From the NCBI GenBank assembly GCA_932521035.1, contig OW051492.1, positions 10,850,001 through 10,914,000 of the forward strand: a stretch of DNA of 64,000 nt. The letters are read 5' to 3'. The notes beneath the pieces are model-generated. The model was not told the DNA's origin. It worked only from the letters and a program-made list of their open reading frames with translations, and did not search any database. How positions within the stretch are numbered: position 1 is the first letter of the stretch; each line of letters opens with the position of its first letter. Made by a program: the position numbers and the translations under genes. This DNA is from Oscheius dolichura. Its lineage: Eukaryota; Nematoda; Chromadorea; Rhabditida; Rhabditidae. Below, piece after piece: positions 1 to 10,772 of this stretch.

Positions 1-50
1 TTTATACATGTAATTAAATTACATTAACCAAAGGCAACGACCATTTCCAG

Positions 51-483
51 CGTCAACAGATCCTAATTACAAGCCACTGTACCGTGATTCTGTATCTTGT
101 GGTGACTCTACTACAAAATGCTACAAGTATGTTTCCAGAATGTTAATGTTCTTTTCATACCGCTGTAGATTTTCTAGGCTTACTAAGGTTTAAGATTTGA
201 ATTTCAGACAGACAATCGCTAAAAACTCTACCGGATATACCAAATTTACACCGAAGGGCGCCTACTATGGATGCTCCACAGAATATAACAACGTATGCAA
301 TGTAAATGCCATTATATTTTTGTTTTAAATTATTATTACAATTTCCAGGGTGTCTATTCCAAGTGTGTGAACAAGAACGGAGTGAATACTTGCTGTTGCG
401 GCACGGACCTTTGTAATTCCGCCGGACTAGCGTCTTTTTTCCCAGTGGTTACTGTAATTATCGCTGTTAAAAAACTATTTTGA
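51..483 (+). CDS. ET-module (Ly6/uPAR-like) secreted GPI-type protein, 5' partial
   Basis: Three exons are visible: 51-126, 208-301 and 349-483. The signal-peptide exon lies before the window. The phases join cleanly and give a small Cys-rich protein. A paired-Cys segment (SCGDSTTKCYK) is followed by YYGC and then the family hallmark CCCGTDLCN near the end. The last ~20 residues are hydrophobic (FFPVVTVIIAVKKLF), as in a GPI-anchor signal. Gene 2221-3016 is a close paralogue with the same exon plan, so the two are a local duplication separated by a minus-strand peptide gene. Nematode ET-module proteins are small extracellular three-finger-like proteins of mostly unknown role. Family assignment is firm; function is unknown. 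Confidence 0.8.
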
Positions 484-582
484 GCTATATTTTGTTGTAA
501 ATTAACGTAAAATCTAGAAAAAATAGTTTATTAATGTTCTTGTTTTCGCTATTAGCTGTTTCCATTTTTCTGAGGCAGTTGT

Positions 583-1289
583 TTAGTTTTTGATGGGGAG
601 GATGTGCATATTCTTGTTGGTATCCCTCTCCCCAAGCCTGTGACCAGCCGCTTGGCTAAAATTCAAAATACCGTAGTTTTCGACCCCAGACTTCGACTCA
701 CCTGCCATGGGCCTTGTCCACCATAGCGCCGTCATGTCTCGGGGCGCCTCTCTTGTCCACCTGGTGGCCAAATCCATTCACTACTCCTTCCAGCCACACT
801 AGATTTCTCTTGTCAATGCTATGACTACACAGGAATTGATAGATTTGGAAGAGAGCGTGACTTACTCATTGGTTTTGTCGAGTGTTCCGACTTCTTTCTT
901 CTTGGGAGAATTTCTCTTGGGGAGGATGTGTTGAGCCTGCTTGGCGGTGTCCCTCTCTCCCAATCTATGGCCTGCTGACTGGCTAAAAAAATAATGAAAA
1001 ATAGCCTAGTCCTCAGACGGCTTACCTGCCGTGGGCCTTGTCCACCATAGCGCCATCATGCCTGGGAGCTCCTCTCTTGTCCAGAGCGTGGCTAAAAGAC
1101 TGAATTACTCTATTCAACCAAATTAACTGACCCATCACTCTTAACCGTTCCAACTTCTCCCTCCTGGCTAGAAAAAATGGGAAATTATTCTGTTATAAAA
1201 AGTACTTACCGAGATTCGGGGCCACTGTGAGGGTGGGCAGAGATGAGAGCCCCCACAAGGAACACACAGAACACGGAGGCTTTAACCAT
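583..1289 (-). CDS. secreted peptide precursor with duplicated units and dibasic sites (neuropeptide-like)
   Basis: I splice six exons on the minus strand: 1210-1289, 1132-1167, 1026-1091, 866-982, 702-824 and 583-655, all phase-consistent. The protein is about 160 aa. It begins with a clear signal peptide (MVKASVFCVFLVGALISA), followed by acidic spacers and LDKR, PKR, IDKR and VDKR processing sites. The block GAPRHDGAMVDKAHGSQ follows a KR site twice, and each copy continues into SAGHRLGERDT or AAGHRLGERDT. Exons 3-4 and 5-6 are therefore a tandem duplication, with the intron at the same place in each half. The layout fits a neuropeptide-like or other processed secreted precursor. No glycine amidation site precedes the dibasics, and I do not recognise the mature peptide. 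The exon 2 donor (GTCAGT) is the least certain junction. The gene converges on the ET gene ending at 483. Confidence 0.7.
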
Positions 1290-1765
1290 TCCGAAACGGG
1301 AATATGAAACGAAAGGGAGCTATATTTTAAAGGAAAAGTTAGGATTGGGGATTGGTCCTGTATCAAGAATTCTCCGCTGCCTTATAAAGACCGCCAATGA
1401 TACCAAAATGTTTTGAAGGGGATCTATTTTTCGTCATTGTTTGTAGATGTTATGAACCCGGGCCATCGTCGGGAACAGGTTCCCCTCTTTGAGAACCACT
1501 GTCTATGTTGTTGGATCTATTTTCTTCGTTGGAAAATTGCGTAAACATGAGAAACAGTACTATAATTAAACTGATTCCGCTGGTTTATCAAATGATCGCT
1601 GAGATATCTCACAGTAGACTGGTTTTTCTTCAAGTTTACTCGTGTTCCAGTCGAAAGGGCCGATAACCACCTCCCAAAAAAGAGTCTGAGGGATATTTTT
1701 CCTCAAAGTTCTATTCTACTATGATCAGAGGCTGGTTCAAGTTTTTGAGGATGGAAATAACATCT
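1290..1765. other. intergenic stretch, promoter side of the peptide gene
   Basis: There is no coding signal here. It is the upstream region of the minus-strand peptide precursor. An AT-rich TATA-like run lies about 30-45 bp upstream of its start codon. I see nothing else that I can support. Confidence 0.4.
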
Positions 1766-1998
1766 ATCATATACCGCTGGAAAGAGCTCTTCGAGATCTA
1801 CAAGATGCTGTTCTTATTTCCGCCAGAAGGAATTTCTGGCACCTATTTTGGCTTGAAATAGGCCCTATACTAGCCCTTCAAAGCAATCTCTATTGAGTAA
1901 TCCCCTTCCGAGATTAATCGAGGAGCCACACCCCGAAATCTTGACTAGAATGGAAGCCCGACAGCTTCCATTGGAATCTCCAGATCGAGCTGAGTCTA
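1766..1998 (+). repeat. dispersed repeat R2, truncated copy
   Basis: This begins with the shared block ATCATATACCGCTGGAAAGA and runs through GGCACCTATTTTGGCTTGAA to the segment around CTTGACTAGAATGGAAGCC. The same succession of blocks recurs at about 7765, 19572, 38010 and 52475 (plus) and about 30360 and 12925 (minus). This copy lacks the 3' third seen in the long copies. The ORF through it is not a gene. Confidence 0.75.
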
Positions 1999-2220
1999 AA
2001 AAACCAGCACCCGTCACAGGAGGAGGCCTCTGTGGCACGTTATGGCTCCAAAATCATAAACCGAGGGGTAATTCAATACACATAGTAAATTTGTCTCTAG
2101 ATTGAAACCAATGGGAACCACTGATAGTCTGTTTGCCGGCTCCAGCTCCTTTATCAGGGTATTTAAACACAGACGATAAGCAAGAGGCTAACTGTGGTGC
2201 AGCCACTCTTTTGGGTCCAT

Positions 2221-3016
2221 ATGAAATTCCTAGTACTATTATTGCTCCTGAACCTCCTCGGGATATCCATGGTCGGTGCGATCAAATGCTATCAGACAAG
2301 TAAGTAGCCGTCCGCTAATTTTTATATAGTAACCTTTAAAATAAGGTGCTCACCTTCTCTTGGAGGCAGTATAAGTTTTCTGATTTTTTTTGTTGCCAAA
2401 AAACGCTTGTAAACAGTGAGTAGAGCGTGGTTGGACGAGACTTGCAGAACAAAATTGAAAAATTGCATTTTTCTCTCGTTTTTGATATTTAAAAAAAAAT
2501 TAAGCTGGATATACAGAATCAGCAGAAAATTTTGAATATTTTAAATGCAACTTGAAAAGACTATGCTGTCCGTTCAATCAGAGAACAATAAACGTTTCCA
2601 GGTTCAACAGATGTTAATTACAAGCCACTGATGGGGGACGCTGTAGATTGCGGGAACATTACACACTGTTATAAGTATGTTTTCCTAGTCATCAAAGACG
2701 ACATCCTTGAAATTATAACCTAATTCCCTATTCCAGGCGAACAGTCGCCAAAACTTATTATCCCAACCTTTCTGGAGAAGATCCTAGAGCTACCATAGAT
2801 TATCAGGCGTTGAAAGGCGTATATTACGGATGCGCCGTCAACCTGTGCACGGCAATAAATGCCGATGGACAGTGTTATAGCACTAAGGAGAAAAAAGAAT
2901 ATGGTCAGGGCAAGACTAATACTTGCTGTTGTGGTACTAATCTATGCAATTCTACCGGATTACCGTCCCTCTTCACCGCGGCTACAGTAATTATAGCCGT
3001 TAAGGTGTTATTCTGA
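2221..3016 (+). CDS. ET-module (Ly6/uPAR-like) secreted GPI-type protein
   Basis: Three exons: 2221-2299 (signal peptide MKFLVLLLLLNLLGISMVGA, then IKCYQT), 2602-2674 and 2737-3016, all in phase. The mature part shows the Ly6-type order KCYQ, DCGNITHCYK, YYGC, NLC and the hallmark CCCGTNLCN. The C-terminal tail is hydrophobic (FTAATVIIAVKVLF), as expected for GPI attachment, so the predicted location is the outer leaflet of the plasma membrane or secreted. It is closely related to the gene at 51-483; the second exons share STD.NYKPL. The loop between YYGC and the Cys cluster is longer here (about 30 residues more). A TATTTAAA box lies about 60 bp upstream of the ATG. Family assignment is firm; ligand and role are unknown. 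Confidence 0.85.
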
Positions 3017-3221
3017 GCTTTTCTTTCGTGTATATCAACATAAAAAATAGAAAATAAAGTGTATTTTCCTAAAATTTGGTATCTTTCTGAACTTATCCTT
3101 CTTCCAGTCAATGGAATCGCTGTCGAAAGTGTTTACAGCTGCCTGATCTTCAAGGATAAAGTGTAAATGAGAAAATGCCCATTTTGGTAGCCCGAAGTAA
3201 TTAGAAAAGCCTTCCTGGAGT

Positions 3222-3360
3222 ATTATAGTCCATTTCCAAAGAGTATTCAATTGAAAATCTTTCCCGCTACGGGACCAGGAAGCTTGCAAATCTAATCCCA
3301 TAGCGGAGACGCGCCGCCAAATTTGAATCCGTGGAATATCCGTTAAAAGTGGAGTATACT
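3222..3360. repeat. palindromic MITE-like element, family B (degenerate copy)
   Basis: It opens with TATAGTCCATTTCCAA and contains CGCTACGGGACCAGGAAGCTT and GCGGAGACGCGCCGCCAAAT. It closes with TGGAATATCCGTTAAAAGTGG, the partial inverted match of its start. Better copies are at 10253, 24326 and 32268. Confidence 0.7.
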
Positions 3361-3596
3361 GCTGACTCACAACCTCAAGACTGCGACCAAGAGAACAAAG
3401 ACGAAGACGTAAAGACCCCTGGTACCACTACGCGTGATTCATCTGAACATTTTTCTAACAACAGTCGTCACTTCAGGATGCTCCAAAGTTTCATCAATAG
3501 CTTCCTGACCAGTCCTTGTTGATAAAGGGAAATTGTATAGAGCTTTATCAAGGATTGCACAGTCTGAAGAAGGGTAGGGACAGAAGAACGATACTT

Positions 3597-3965
3597 GTCT
3601 ATAGTTTGGCGAAAGCATTTGGGTTTTAGAGAAAGCATTCGGGTTTTAGCGGGAGCATTCGGGTTTTAGCGAAAGCTTTTTTCTTTTTTTTTTCTTGGCC
3701 TGTTCCGATTTTCTTGGCTTGTTCCGATTTTTTTGGTCTGTTCCGATTTTCCTTTAGATACGGCAACGGTCCTTTAAATACGGTAGGGACCCTTTAGATA
3801 TGGTCAGGGTCCGTTGAATACGGCAAGGGTCCTTTGGATATGGTAAGGCTTGGGTAAGGCCCTGCTTAAAACCTGTATGCTTCCTTAAAACTGGTAAGGC
3901 TCCTTTAAATCCCCCCGTTAAACCTGTATGCCTCCTTTTTTGAGTTTCTGGCGTAAAGTCGTGTA
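3597..3965. repeat. three adjacent short tandem arrays
   Basis: First come three or four ~24-bp units with GAAAGCATTCGGGTTTTAG (about 3605-3680). Then there are four ~18-20-bp units with CTTGTTCCGATTTT (about 3697-3755). Last are about six ~24-bp units of the form CCTTTAGATACGGCAAGGGT (about 3757-3860), decaying into CTTAAAACCTG units. No ORF follows the period, so this looks like simple non-coding satellite. Confidence 0.75.
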
Positions 3966-5347
3966 ATCATGGGAGACAGGAAATGAAAGTTATAAGAAGC
4001 GAAACTTGGTTACTGTAGACTAACAGACAGGAATCACCCAGCGATCAGAGGAACTGTTAACCTTTTGAACAAACAAACGAGTGCAGGAGATGATACTGAT
4101 GACCTATCCGATTTATTTCAAGAAAAGATCAGTTTGTATGTAAAATTCAGGAGTTTTTCTTGCTCATGTCTCGAATCAGAATCGAACAGTGGCCTGAAAC
4201 AGTCAAGGGGAGCTCTGCAATTGAGCCGAACTGCAAACACGGAAGAAATAACATGTTTGTTCTGTTCCGATGACCAGAGGTGGAAACGAGGAGGAGGAAA
4301 GGCAGACAAGGCAATTTTATGCCTCTCTTTGTAAATTTTGGGCTGTGTGAGGTTGACCGAGCTCTTCGCTTTCCCTCCAATTTCCCATGCTCCCCGATAA
4401 CGGTCCCTATCCCTTGGGGGAGGACGCCCAACGTCATGCTATTCGTCCCCCGGTGATCCATGCCAAATATATCAGCATACCTTCTCTATAAAGGGTCTTA
4501 TTGGGAAGGAGACAGCCGTTTCTTCGAGCTTTAGATCAGAAAACTCGCTTGATACCAAGAATCCAAATAGGGAGAGAGGCATAGACTCTTCCCGGGCTTT
4601 CCCTTCCGTCTAGGCAATTTATTGAACCCCGCCGTAAATATTTTCCCCCAATTTTTTTTATCAGCCAGCTCGCTCTAGTCTCTAGTTTATTTATTTCACT
4701 CGCCAATTCACACGTGCAGGTAGACAATTTGTTTTCTTATCATCTTCTTTTCTTAACTCAACGTCATATAATCTTCCTTCATCCTTTGCCTTTAAAAAGA
4801 AGATTTTCCAGCTTCTGACGGGCCCGTGAATTTTCTAGCCTTTCCTCTCTCTAAAAGTTCCCTTTAGACAGAATGAAAAGCCCGATTTCTCCTATTTTGA
4901 CCATTGTTCGGGCTCAATAATGCGTTTAAAGCCTCTCACAGCCATTTTTCTAGATTTGCCGCGAAATTATGACTGTTCCCCGGGCCAGATAGTTCTCCGT
5001 CATCAAAAATCCCTGCCAACATCATTTAAAGACCATTTTACCGTACCGCCGGCTGGCTACGTCACAAAGGATTTCCCCCTCTGCACCCCCGACATCATTA
5101 TAGCGTTCTCTGCAAACATCAGCAAACAGTAGCCCCACCCCCAACTTTTCTTCCTCCAACTGGTATAAATTCCCCCACTAGGAGCAGGAGATTAGAGTTG
5201 TTTACAGCGTCACCTCTCTCTTCCATTTTTTACAAAATGATGTGTCCATCCCGGTCGTGTGCATAATTTGCATCTCATCCTCATTCAAAACCGTTACTAC
5301 CCCGCCAAACATTGCCCACCTTTTCATAGAATTCTTTATAGATCATT
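3966..5347. other. intergenic stretch upstream of the MFS gene
   Basis: I could not assemble a gene from the short ORFs here; they lack family motifs and splice partners. The 300 bp before 5348 are pyrimidine-rich and contain GGTATAAATTCC at about 5161, a reasonable TATA box for the transporter gene. Confidence 0.35.
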
Positions 5348-7188
5348 ATGCCAACACTAGCCATACATACACTCTCTCTGGCACTGTGCCTGTCTTCCGG
5401 CTTCCAGCAGGGCTATATTGCTTCTGTCCTGAACCAGCCATACAAGGAGATTGAGAATTATATGAATGAGTCAACTATACACACATCAGGACATCCCATG
5501 AGTGGGGTGACAATTGTAAGTCTCATCTAAGGCTTGAAATAGGCTGGTCCGGGAAAAATTGGGCTCTGAGCCTAAAAATCTTGCTTCGGAAACCTATTGG
5601 CCCAGTTATACTTACCGTACTAACAAGCCTAATGACTCGGTAGATCGTTTCCCTTTCAAATTGGACTCAGCAAAATACGTTTCTTGTTTCAGAACTTGCT
5701 GCTCTCCTTTCTCAATGTCACCTTCCCCATTGCCACAATTTTTGGCCAATTTGCCGCCGCGATTATGGTCGCCAAGTTGGGAAGAAAGTGGACAGCCATC
5801 ATCTCTTGCCTTCTCTACATTCCCGGGACTTTGCTGTCCGCTTCCGCCAAGTGGATCCCCAATGCTTGGTGGCTACTGTATGTTGGACGGATAATCTGGT
5901 ATTTATTTATTTTCCCTCTTATTTAATAACCATTTTAGGGCATTTGGAAACGGAATAGCCAGTGTTAACGCGACTGTATGGATTGTGGAGTGCGCCCCGC
6001 CGGCAATCCGCGGTAGAATGGCTGCCATGCAGGAAATGTTCATGTCTATTGGTAATTTTCCTTTCAGGACTTGGTTAAAATACAGTAAAATTTATAGGTT
6101 CCCTATTTACACAAGCACTCGGAGTGCCCTTCTCAACTGCCAGCCTCTGGGAGCTGATGTTCATTCCGAATGCGCTAATCGCCTCTGTCAATGTTGTTCT
6201 CTTCTTCTTTGTCTATGAGTCACCGCAATTTTTGATTGAGAAGAAAAAGGACTACGACGGAGCCAAGAAGGCCCTGGCTGCTTACCATGGAGTGGACGAG
6301 GATGATCCATCGCTCGAAGAAGAACTCCGCATCTGTGACCATGCCGTCCAAAAGAAGCTAGAAGCCCAGAAAATGAAGCAGATGGCCTCTCCCCAGCCGT
6401 CGGGCCCCACAGCGACTGCTATCATGTTCATGCCTTGGAAAGCAAACGACGATATGTCGAAGGTCATCCGTCAAAATGCCTGGGTCGGACTGATGGTGAA
6501 GGTGGCCTACGTCTTCACCGGGGCTCGCTGCCTCCGGGCATATAACTCCTTCGTCCTCTACGAGTTGGGAGGCTGGACCATGAAACAGGCCAATCTGGGC
6601 TCCCTGATTATTGGAATTCTCCGGATCCCTGTCACTTTGATCCCGGTGATGTTTGTGGACAAATTGGGCAGACGGCCTCTTCTCTTGGTTTCTACCCTCC
6701 TCTCTGTGGGATCCTTGATCCTGATGGAAATAGCCATTGATATCGGCTCCAGCTGGAAGATCGCCACGATGATTGGGATTACTGTACTCCTCCTGGTCAA
6801 TGCAGCGGGTCTTGGAGCGATTTCTCGGTTCTATTGTGCTGAGGTAGGTTGCCACAGTTAGACAGCCAACAGAATTCCATTTTAGGTAGTTCCTAGGAGC
6901 ATTCTCCTCCAATCGGTTTCAATTCTAACCGCCCTGGAGGCTGGTTCAAAAATCGGGGTGGAATTTGCCTGGTACCCTATAGCCAATGTGGTGAGTCCAG
7001 CGCCACAGTTAGACAGCTAATTATTTCGGTATTTTTAGATCCACGGCCAAGCTATGCTCCTCTTCTCCGTTCCTACTCTACTTTTTCTCGTTTTAATGTA
7101 TTTCTACTGCCCGGAAACAAGTAAAAAGTCCGTCAACCAAGTCCTCAATGAAACGGCAGAGAAAAGAAAGCTAGACGTCCATTTTTAA
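5348..7188 (+). CDS. MFS sugar-porter (GLUT-like) transporter
   Basis: Six exons in phase: 5348-5515, 5693-5898, 5939-6051, 6098-6843, 6886-6990 and 7039-7188, giving about 495 aa, the usual length for facilitated sugar transporters. The second sugar-transporter signature is clear after splicing: GRIIWAFGNGIASVN, then WIVECAPPAIRGRMAAMQE. The loop-6 element FVYESPQFLIEKKK follows TM6. The GRR motif of the second half (DKLGRRPLLLVS) and the terminal PETSKKSVNQVLNE are also present. The mid-loop is long and acidic. Predicted: 12-TM plasma-membrane carrier for a sugar or related solute; substrate not readable. The CGARCLRAYNSF-type start of the second half departs from the usual QQLSGIN segment (VFTGARCLRAYNSF), so substrate choice may be unusual. 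Introns 4 and 5 each carry the 17-bp motif GCCACAGTTAGACAGCC. Confidence 0.9.
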
Positions 7189-7764
7189 TCCACTCATTCC
7201 TGAAGTTTGTGCTCAATTTTCCTCCCTTTTTTTCATTTTTCACACTAGTGCCAAATATTGTTCTCTACGGGTTGTGTCTTCAAAGTATTAGCAATAAATT
7301 TTCCTATAAATTTTGTCCAGGAACAAAGAGAACGAAAGTTGGTCTTTGCTTTATCTGTGACCGGTAAACAGAGAATAGACGGGTTATATTGGTACGGCGA
7401 CGCAATCAAATGGTCGCCGGATGCTCTTATCCCGATAGAAAATTACTCGGGTCTATGGTTTTGATGACAGAGAGGGACAACGGGGAGTTCTTTGAAAATT
7501 GGCGTGGGGAATCTCAAAAACAGGGACGGTCCCTGATTTTGGGATTTTTTCTTCCAATTTTGTCCCAGAAAACAACTAGAATAATGGATTTTTGGGACTG
7601 GAAGATAGATACGGTAGTTCTCATTCGGAAGAACATAATTTAATTGAAAATCCCGTCACGAATTTGCTGAAAAGGGGCTAAAAGCTCGGATAAGGCGACC
7701 TACATCCAACCGAAGCTTCTGGTCTGGAATCAAAGGGCAGGGTCTCTACTTTTCCCCTTCTGCA
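7189..7764. other. intergenic stretch
   Basis: I see no coding exons. The short ORFs around 7258-7643 have no motif and no splice partners. Confidence 0.3.
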
Positions 7765-8085
7765 GAGCTATCATATACTGCCGGAAAGAGCTCTTCGAGA
7801 TCTACAAGATGCTGTTTTTATGCCAAAATAGAGATTAACTCTGGCACCTAATTTGGCTTGAAATAGGCCCATATACTCACCAGTAGTCTCAATTGAGATA
7901 TCCCCTTCCGAGACTGATCGAGGAGCCACGCCCCGACATCTTGACTAGAATAGAAGTCCGATGGCTCGTTGGAATCGTCTCGTAGAGCTGGTTAAGATGA
8001 ACCCGCTCCCGTTGCCTGAACTCTTCTTATTCACCAACACCGGGACGATTTAGAGAAATGGATGATTTGAATTTTCCGAGCCGGT
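7765..8085 (+). repeat. dispersed repeat R2, copy lacking the 3' part
   Basis: It begins CTATCATATACTGCCGGAAAG and contains GAGATCTACAAGATGCTG, GAAATAGGCCCATATACT and CTTGACTAGAATAGAAGTCC. It ends near AGAGAAATGGATGATTTGAA. The order of blocks matches the other R2 copies. Confidence 0.75.
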
Positions 8086-8369
8086 TCGAACGATGCTCAT
8101 CCACCGGGAAGCAGAATATCAATCGGATTACCTCTAAATAACCTTCCTCTGCCTTTAAAATGTCTGGAATTATGCTGAAAGGGGGCTGACAAATTAGTCA
8201 CGCACCCTGAATGACGACTCTACCCCTCTTCAACCATAATCCAACAGTAAGCCGATTTCACCCCCAATAAAATTTTAAAGTCAGTCGGGACTACCGGGAA
8301 TTGTTGTTGTCATACAACATGGTGGGTTTCCATTTCTCTAATATCCACTTTTTAATAAAATCTATTTAG

Positions 8370-10532
8370 AATAATACTACGGGCATATTATTGGAGGTGT
8401 TCAGCTCCACTTCGGGTTTAGAGGAATTTTATGCTAATATTACGATAGATGGTCCTCCCCCCAGATGGCAGAGTAAGTAAATAACATCTTTAGCCTATTC
8501 CCTAGTAGTTACTGTAAAAATAAAATCGAGAATCGAAAATTGAAGGCGGTAATCCGCCGAATGGAGTTCATTTCACTTCCAGCCGGTCTGGCGCGCCCGC
8601 ACCCGTAAAAACTCGGCAGCTATTTGCACTGAATTGATCGCGCGTACAATAATCTATAAAATGCGGATATCTATATAATTTTTCTTCTTAAAACCGTTTT
8701 AAAATGATAAAAACCATTTCAGCTTGGACTTATGGCTTCGCAGCGGTCTCCGCCTGTTCCTATGCTGCCCCATTGGGAGTTCTCCTGCTCCCTTTCCTAA
8801 ATAAGAGGATCTACGAAAGGACAATGATATTTTTAATCGCTCTAGGGATTGGAGCAATCAGTAGCAATGCTTTGTTTATTATGATACCACAGGTAAGCCA
8901 TCTACTCCATTATTTAATAGTTTAAAAGATTTTAAGGCATTTTCTTTGAATATCCTGGAAGGATTACTGTACAGAAGTAAATCAGCCACCATTTTGGCGG
9001 CTATCTATACTTTTTTAACGGTGGACCGGGTTTTACAGATTGCTTTAGCCTTGAGAAGGGTGAATTTATAAAAAAAGAGGAAGGAATGACTCATTTTAGA
9101 GGCCAGAAACCCCCAGGCAAAGCTCACATTCTGAAAAAATGGCTGGAAATGTAGCAATGATCACGAATGGCGAAACAGGGAGGGAAAAAGAGGATGGCCT
9201 GACTGTGAGCAATTTTTTAAGACTAAAATTAAGTTTTTTACAGGAAAGACTAGAAAATGCTATGCTGAATAACCTCACCTGGGGGAAATTAGTCCTCGGG
9301 CCGGTGGATGACATCGAATTCAAGGATCATAACGGAAAAACGGTTAGTTATCCCTTCCGGTCCAAAATAGCAAGTTCTAGATCCCAATACGGAGAAAATT
9401 AGGCCATTTAGGACCTGGATCAGGTCATAAAGTGAGTTCTATTGATAGTAACAAAGAATTTGAGCTGATTGACCATGGAGCAGGAAAATTTGGGGTAGGA
9501 AAAAGACAAAAAGGGTTGAAGATGGCTTGTTCCAGAAAGACATTGATGAAGTATCGGTTGATCTGACCATAATGGAGCCAGTCTCCCATCAAATTGTCTC
9601 CGTGGCTTATATGCTGATAATCGGAAGTACAGCTAACAATTTTGTGGATGGAATGAGCATGGGTCAGTTTTAAAACCTAGAGAGGGGTTCACAATGAATT
9701 TACGCATAATTTCGCTTCGGTACCCCTTCAGGGCATACCAAGAGACTATTAAACTTTTTCTAACCAAGAAAATCGAATTTTAGGAGCAGCATTCAGTGAC
9801 AATATTATGAGAGGAGTCTCAATTGGGATAGCCGTCTTCTCCCAGCAATTTCCACAAGAAATCGGTCAGCCACAGTTAGACAGCCTTTCTTACCATATTT
9901 TCAGGAACCCTGGCCATAATTATCAAAGGTATCGGATTGAAAAAAGCCCTACTATTGAATACAATACCCATAGTTTTGTCCTATATCGGTTTCGCTGTGG
10001 GAGTCATACTTGATACCTTGGATGACAGTTATGGCAGCTATATTTTTGCCATTTCCGCTGGAATGTACCTTTACATCTTCTTGGGGACTTTGGTAATGCA
10101 TTTTCCATAATTTTGGAATAAAAAAAAGGGTTTAGGTTCCGGAAATGAGGGAGACGACGAATGTTCTGGTCAAACAGGATCTAAAGGAGAGTCTACTGGT
10201 TACTGTACTGCAGGTAAGACTGCTCTAACGCTAATTATACGGGTTACTGTAGTACAGTCCATTTCCAACGGATAACCTCTCCGCTGTGGGAGCAGGAAGC
10301 TTTCAAACCTGGTCCTGTAGTGGAGACGCGCCGCCAAATTTGAATTCGTGGAATATCCGTTGGAAATGGACTATAACATTGAGGAGTTTGATTATTTTTC
10401 TAGTTTTGAAGGCTATTTTCATGCTTATTTTTCTAAAATTACGAGGCAAAATGGTTTCAGATAGCTGGAATCTTCGCCGGCGTCGCTCTTATGGCCTTTA
10501 TGTCCTCCATTTCCGAGCTAGACCTCAATTAA
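8370..10532 (+). CDS. ZIP (SLC39) family metal-ion transporter, divergent; 5' end uncertain
   Basis: Eleven exons splice in phase: 8370-8472, 8723-8892, 8937-9059, 9100-9204, 9244-9342, 9412-9431, 9499-9662, 9784-9864, 9905-10092, 10136-10213 and 10461-10532. They give about 400 aa. The start is not resolved: an exon ending ATG just before 8324 could supply it, and no signal peptide is visible. The ZIP fold is clear from WTYGFAAVSACSYAAPLGV and FLIALGIGAISSNALFIMIPQ, a hydrophilic loop, then TM4 and TM5. The metal-site motifs are altered. TM4 has NNFVDG where LIV-1 ZIPs have HNFxDG, and TM5 has QQFPQE where they have HExPHE. Transport of Zn/Fe/Mn may be changed or lost. The last intron holds a family B MITE, and intron 9 (9865-9904) carries the 17-bp motif. 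Confidence 0.85.
8586..8626 (+). repeat. half copy of MITE family A in a ZIP intron
   Basis: GCACCCGTAAAAACTCGGCAG matches one terminal arm of family A (consensus CTGCACCCGTAAAGTCTCGG). The partner arm is not found nearby. Confidence 0.5.
10253..10375. repeat. palindromic MITE-like element, family B, in the last ZIP intron
   Basis: Its ends are inverted copies: TAGTACAGTCCATTTCCAAC and CCGTTGGAAATGGACTATAA. The interior has CCTCTCCGCTGTGGGAGCAG and GAGACGCGCCGCCAAATTTG. It lies wholly inside the intron 10214-10460, so it does not disturb the coding sequence. Confidence 0.8.
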
Positions 10533-10772
10533 TGAATCTTCTTTCCACCTTTCCCCCTTTCTTCCATTTTTATCATTTTCTGCCAACGGAACTACTTGAA
10601 CCATTCCCAATCGGATTATCGTCTTAGAAAGAAGGGCGCCCTGGGGTGCTAATCCTTCAGAAACAGTGACGGAGCGACTGGTAGAATATGAGCTGCCATT
10701 GATTGTCTTCTCATTCCATAAAATAATGAAAAATGAAAGGAGAACAAATTATTATAGAGGAATTCTTAAAAA

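Noticed and set aside
6358..6912. 184-codon minus-strand ORF
   Set aside because: Antisense of the MFS transporter's largest exon.
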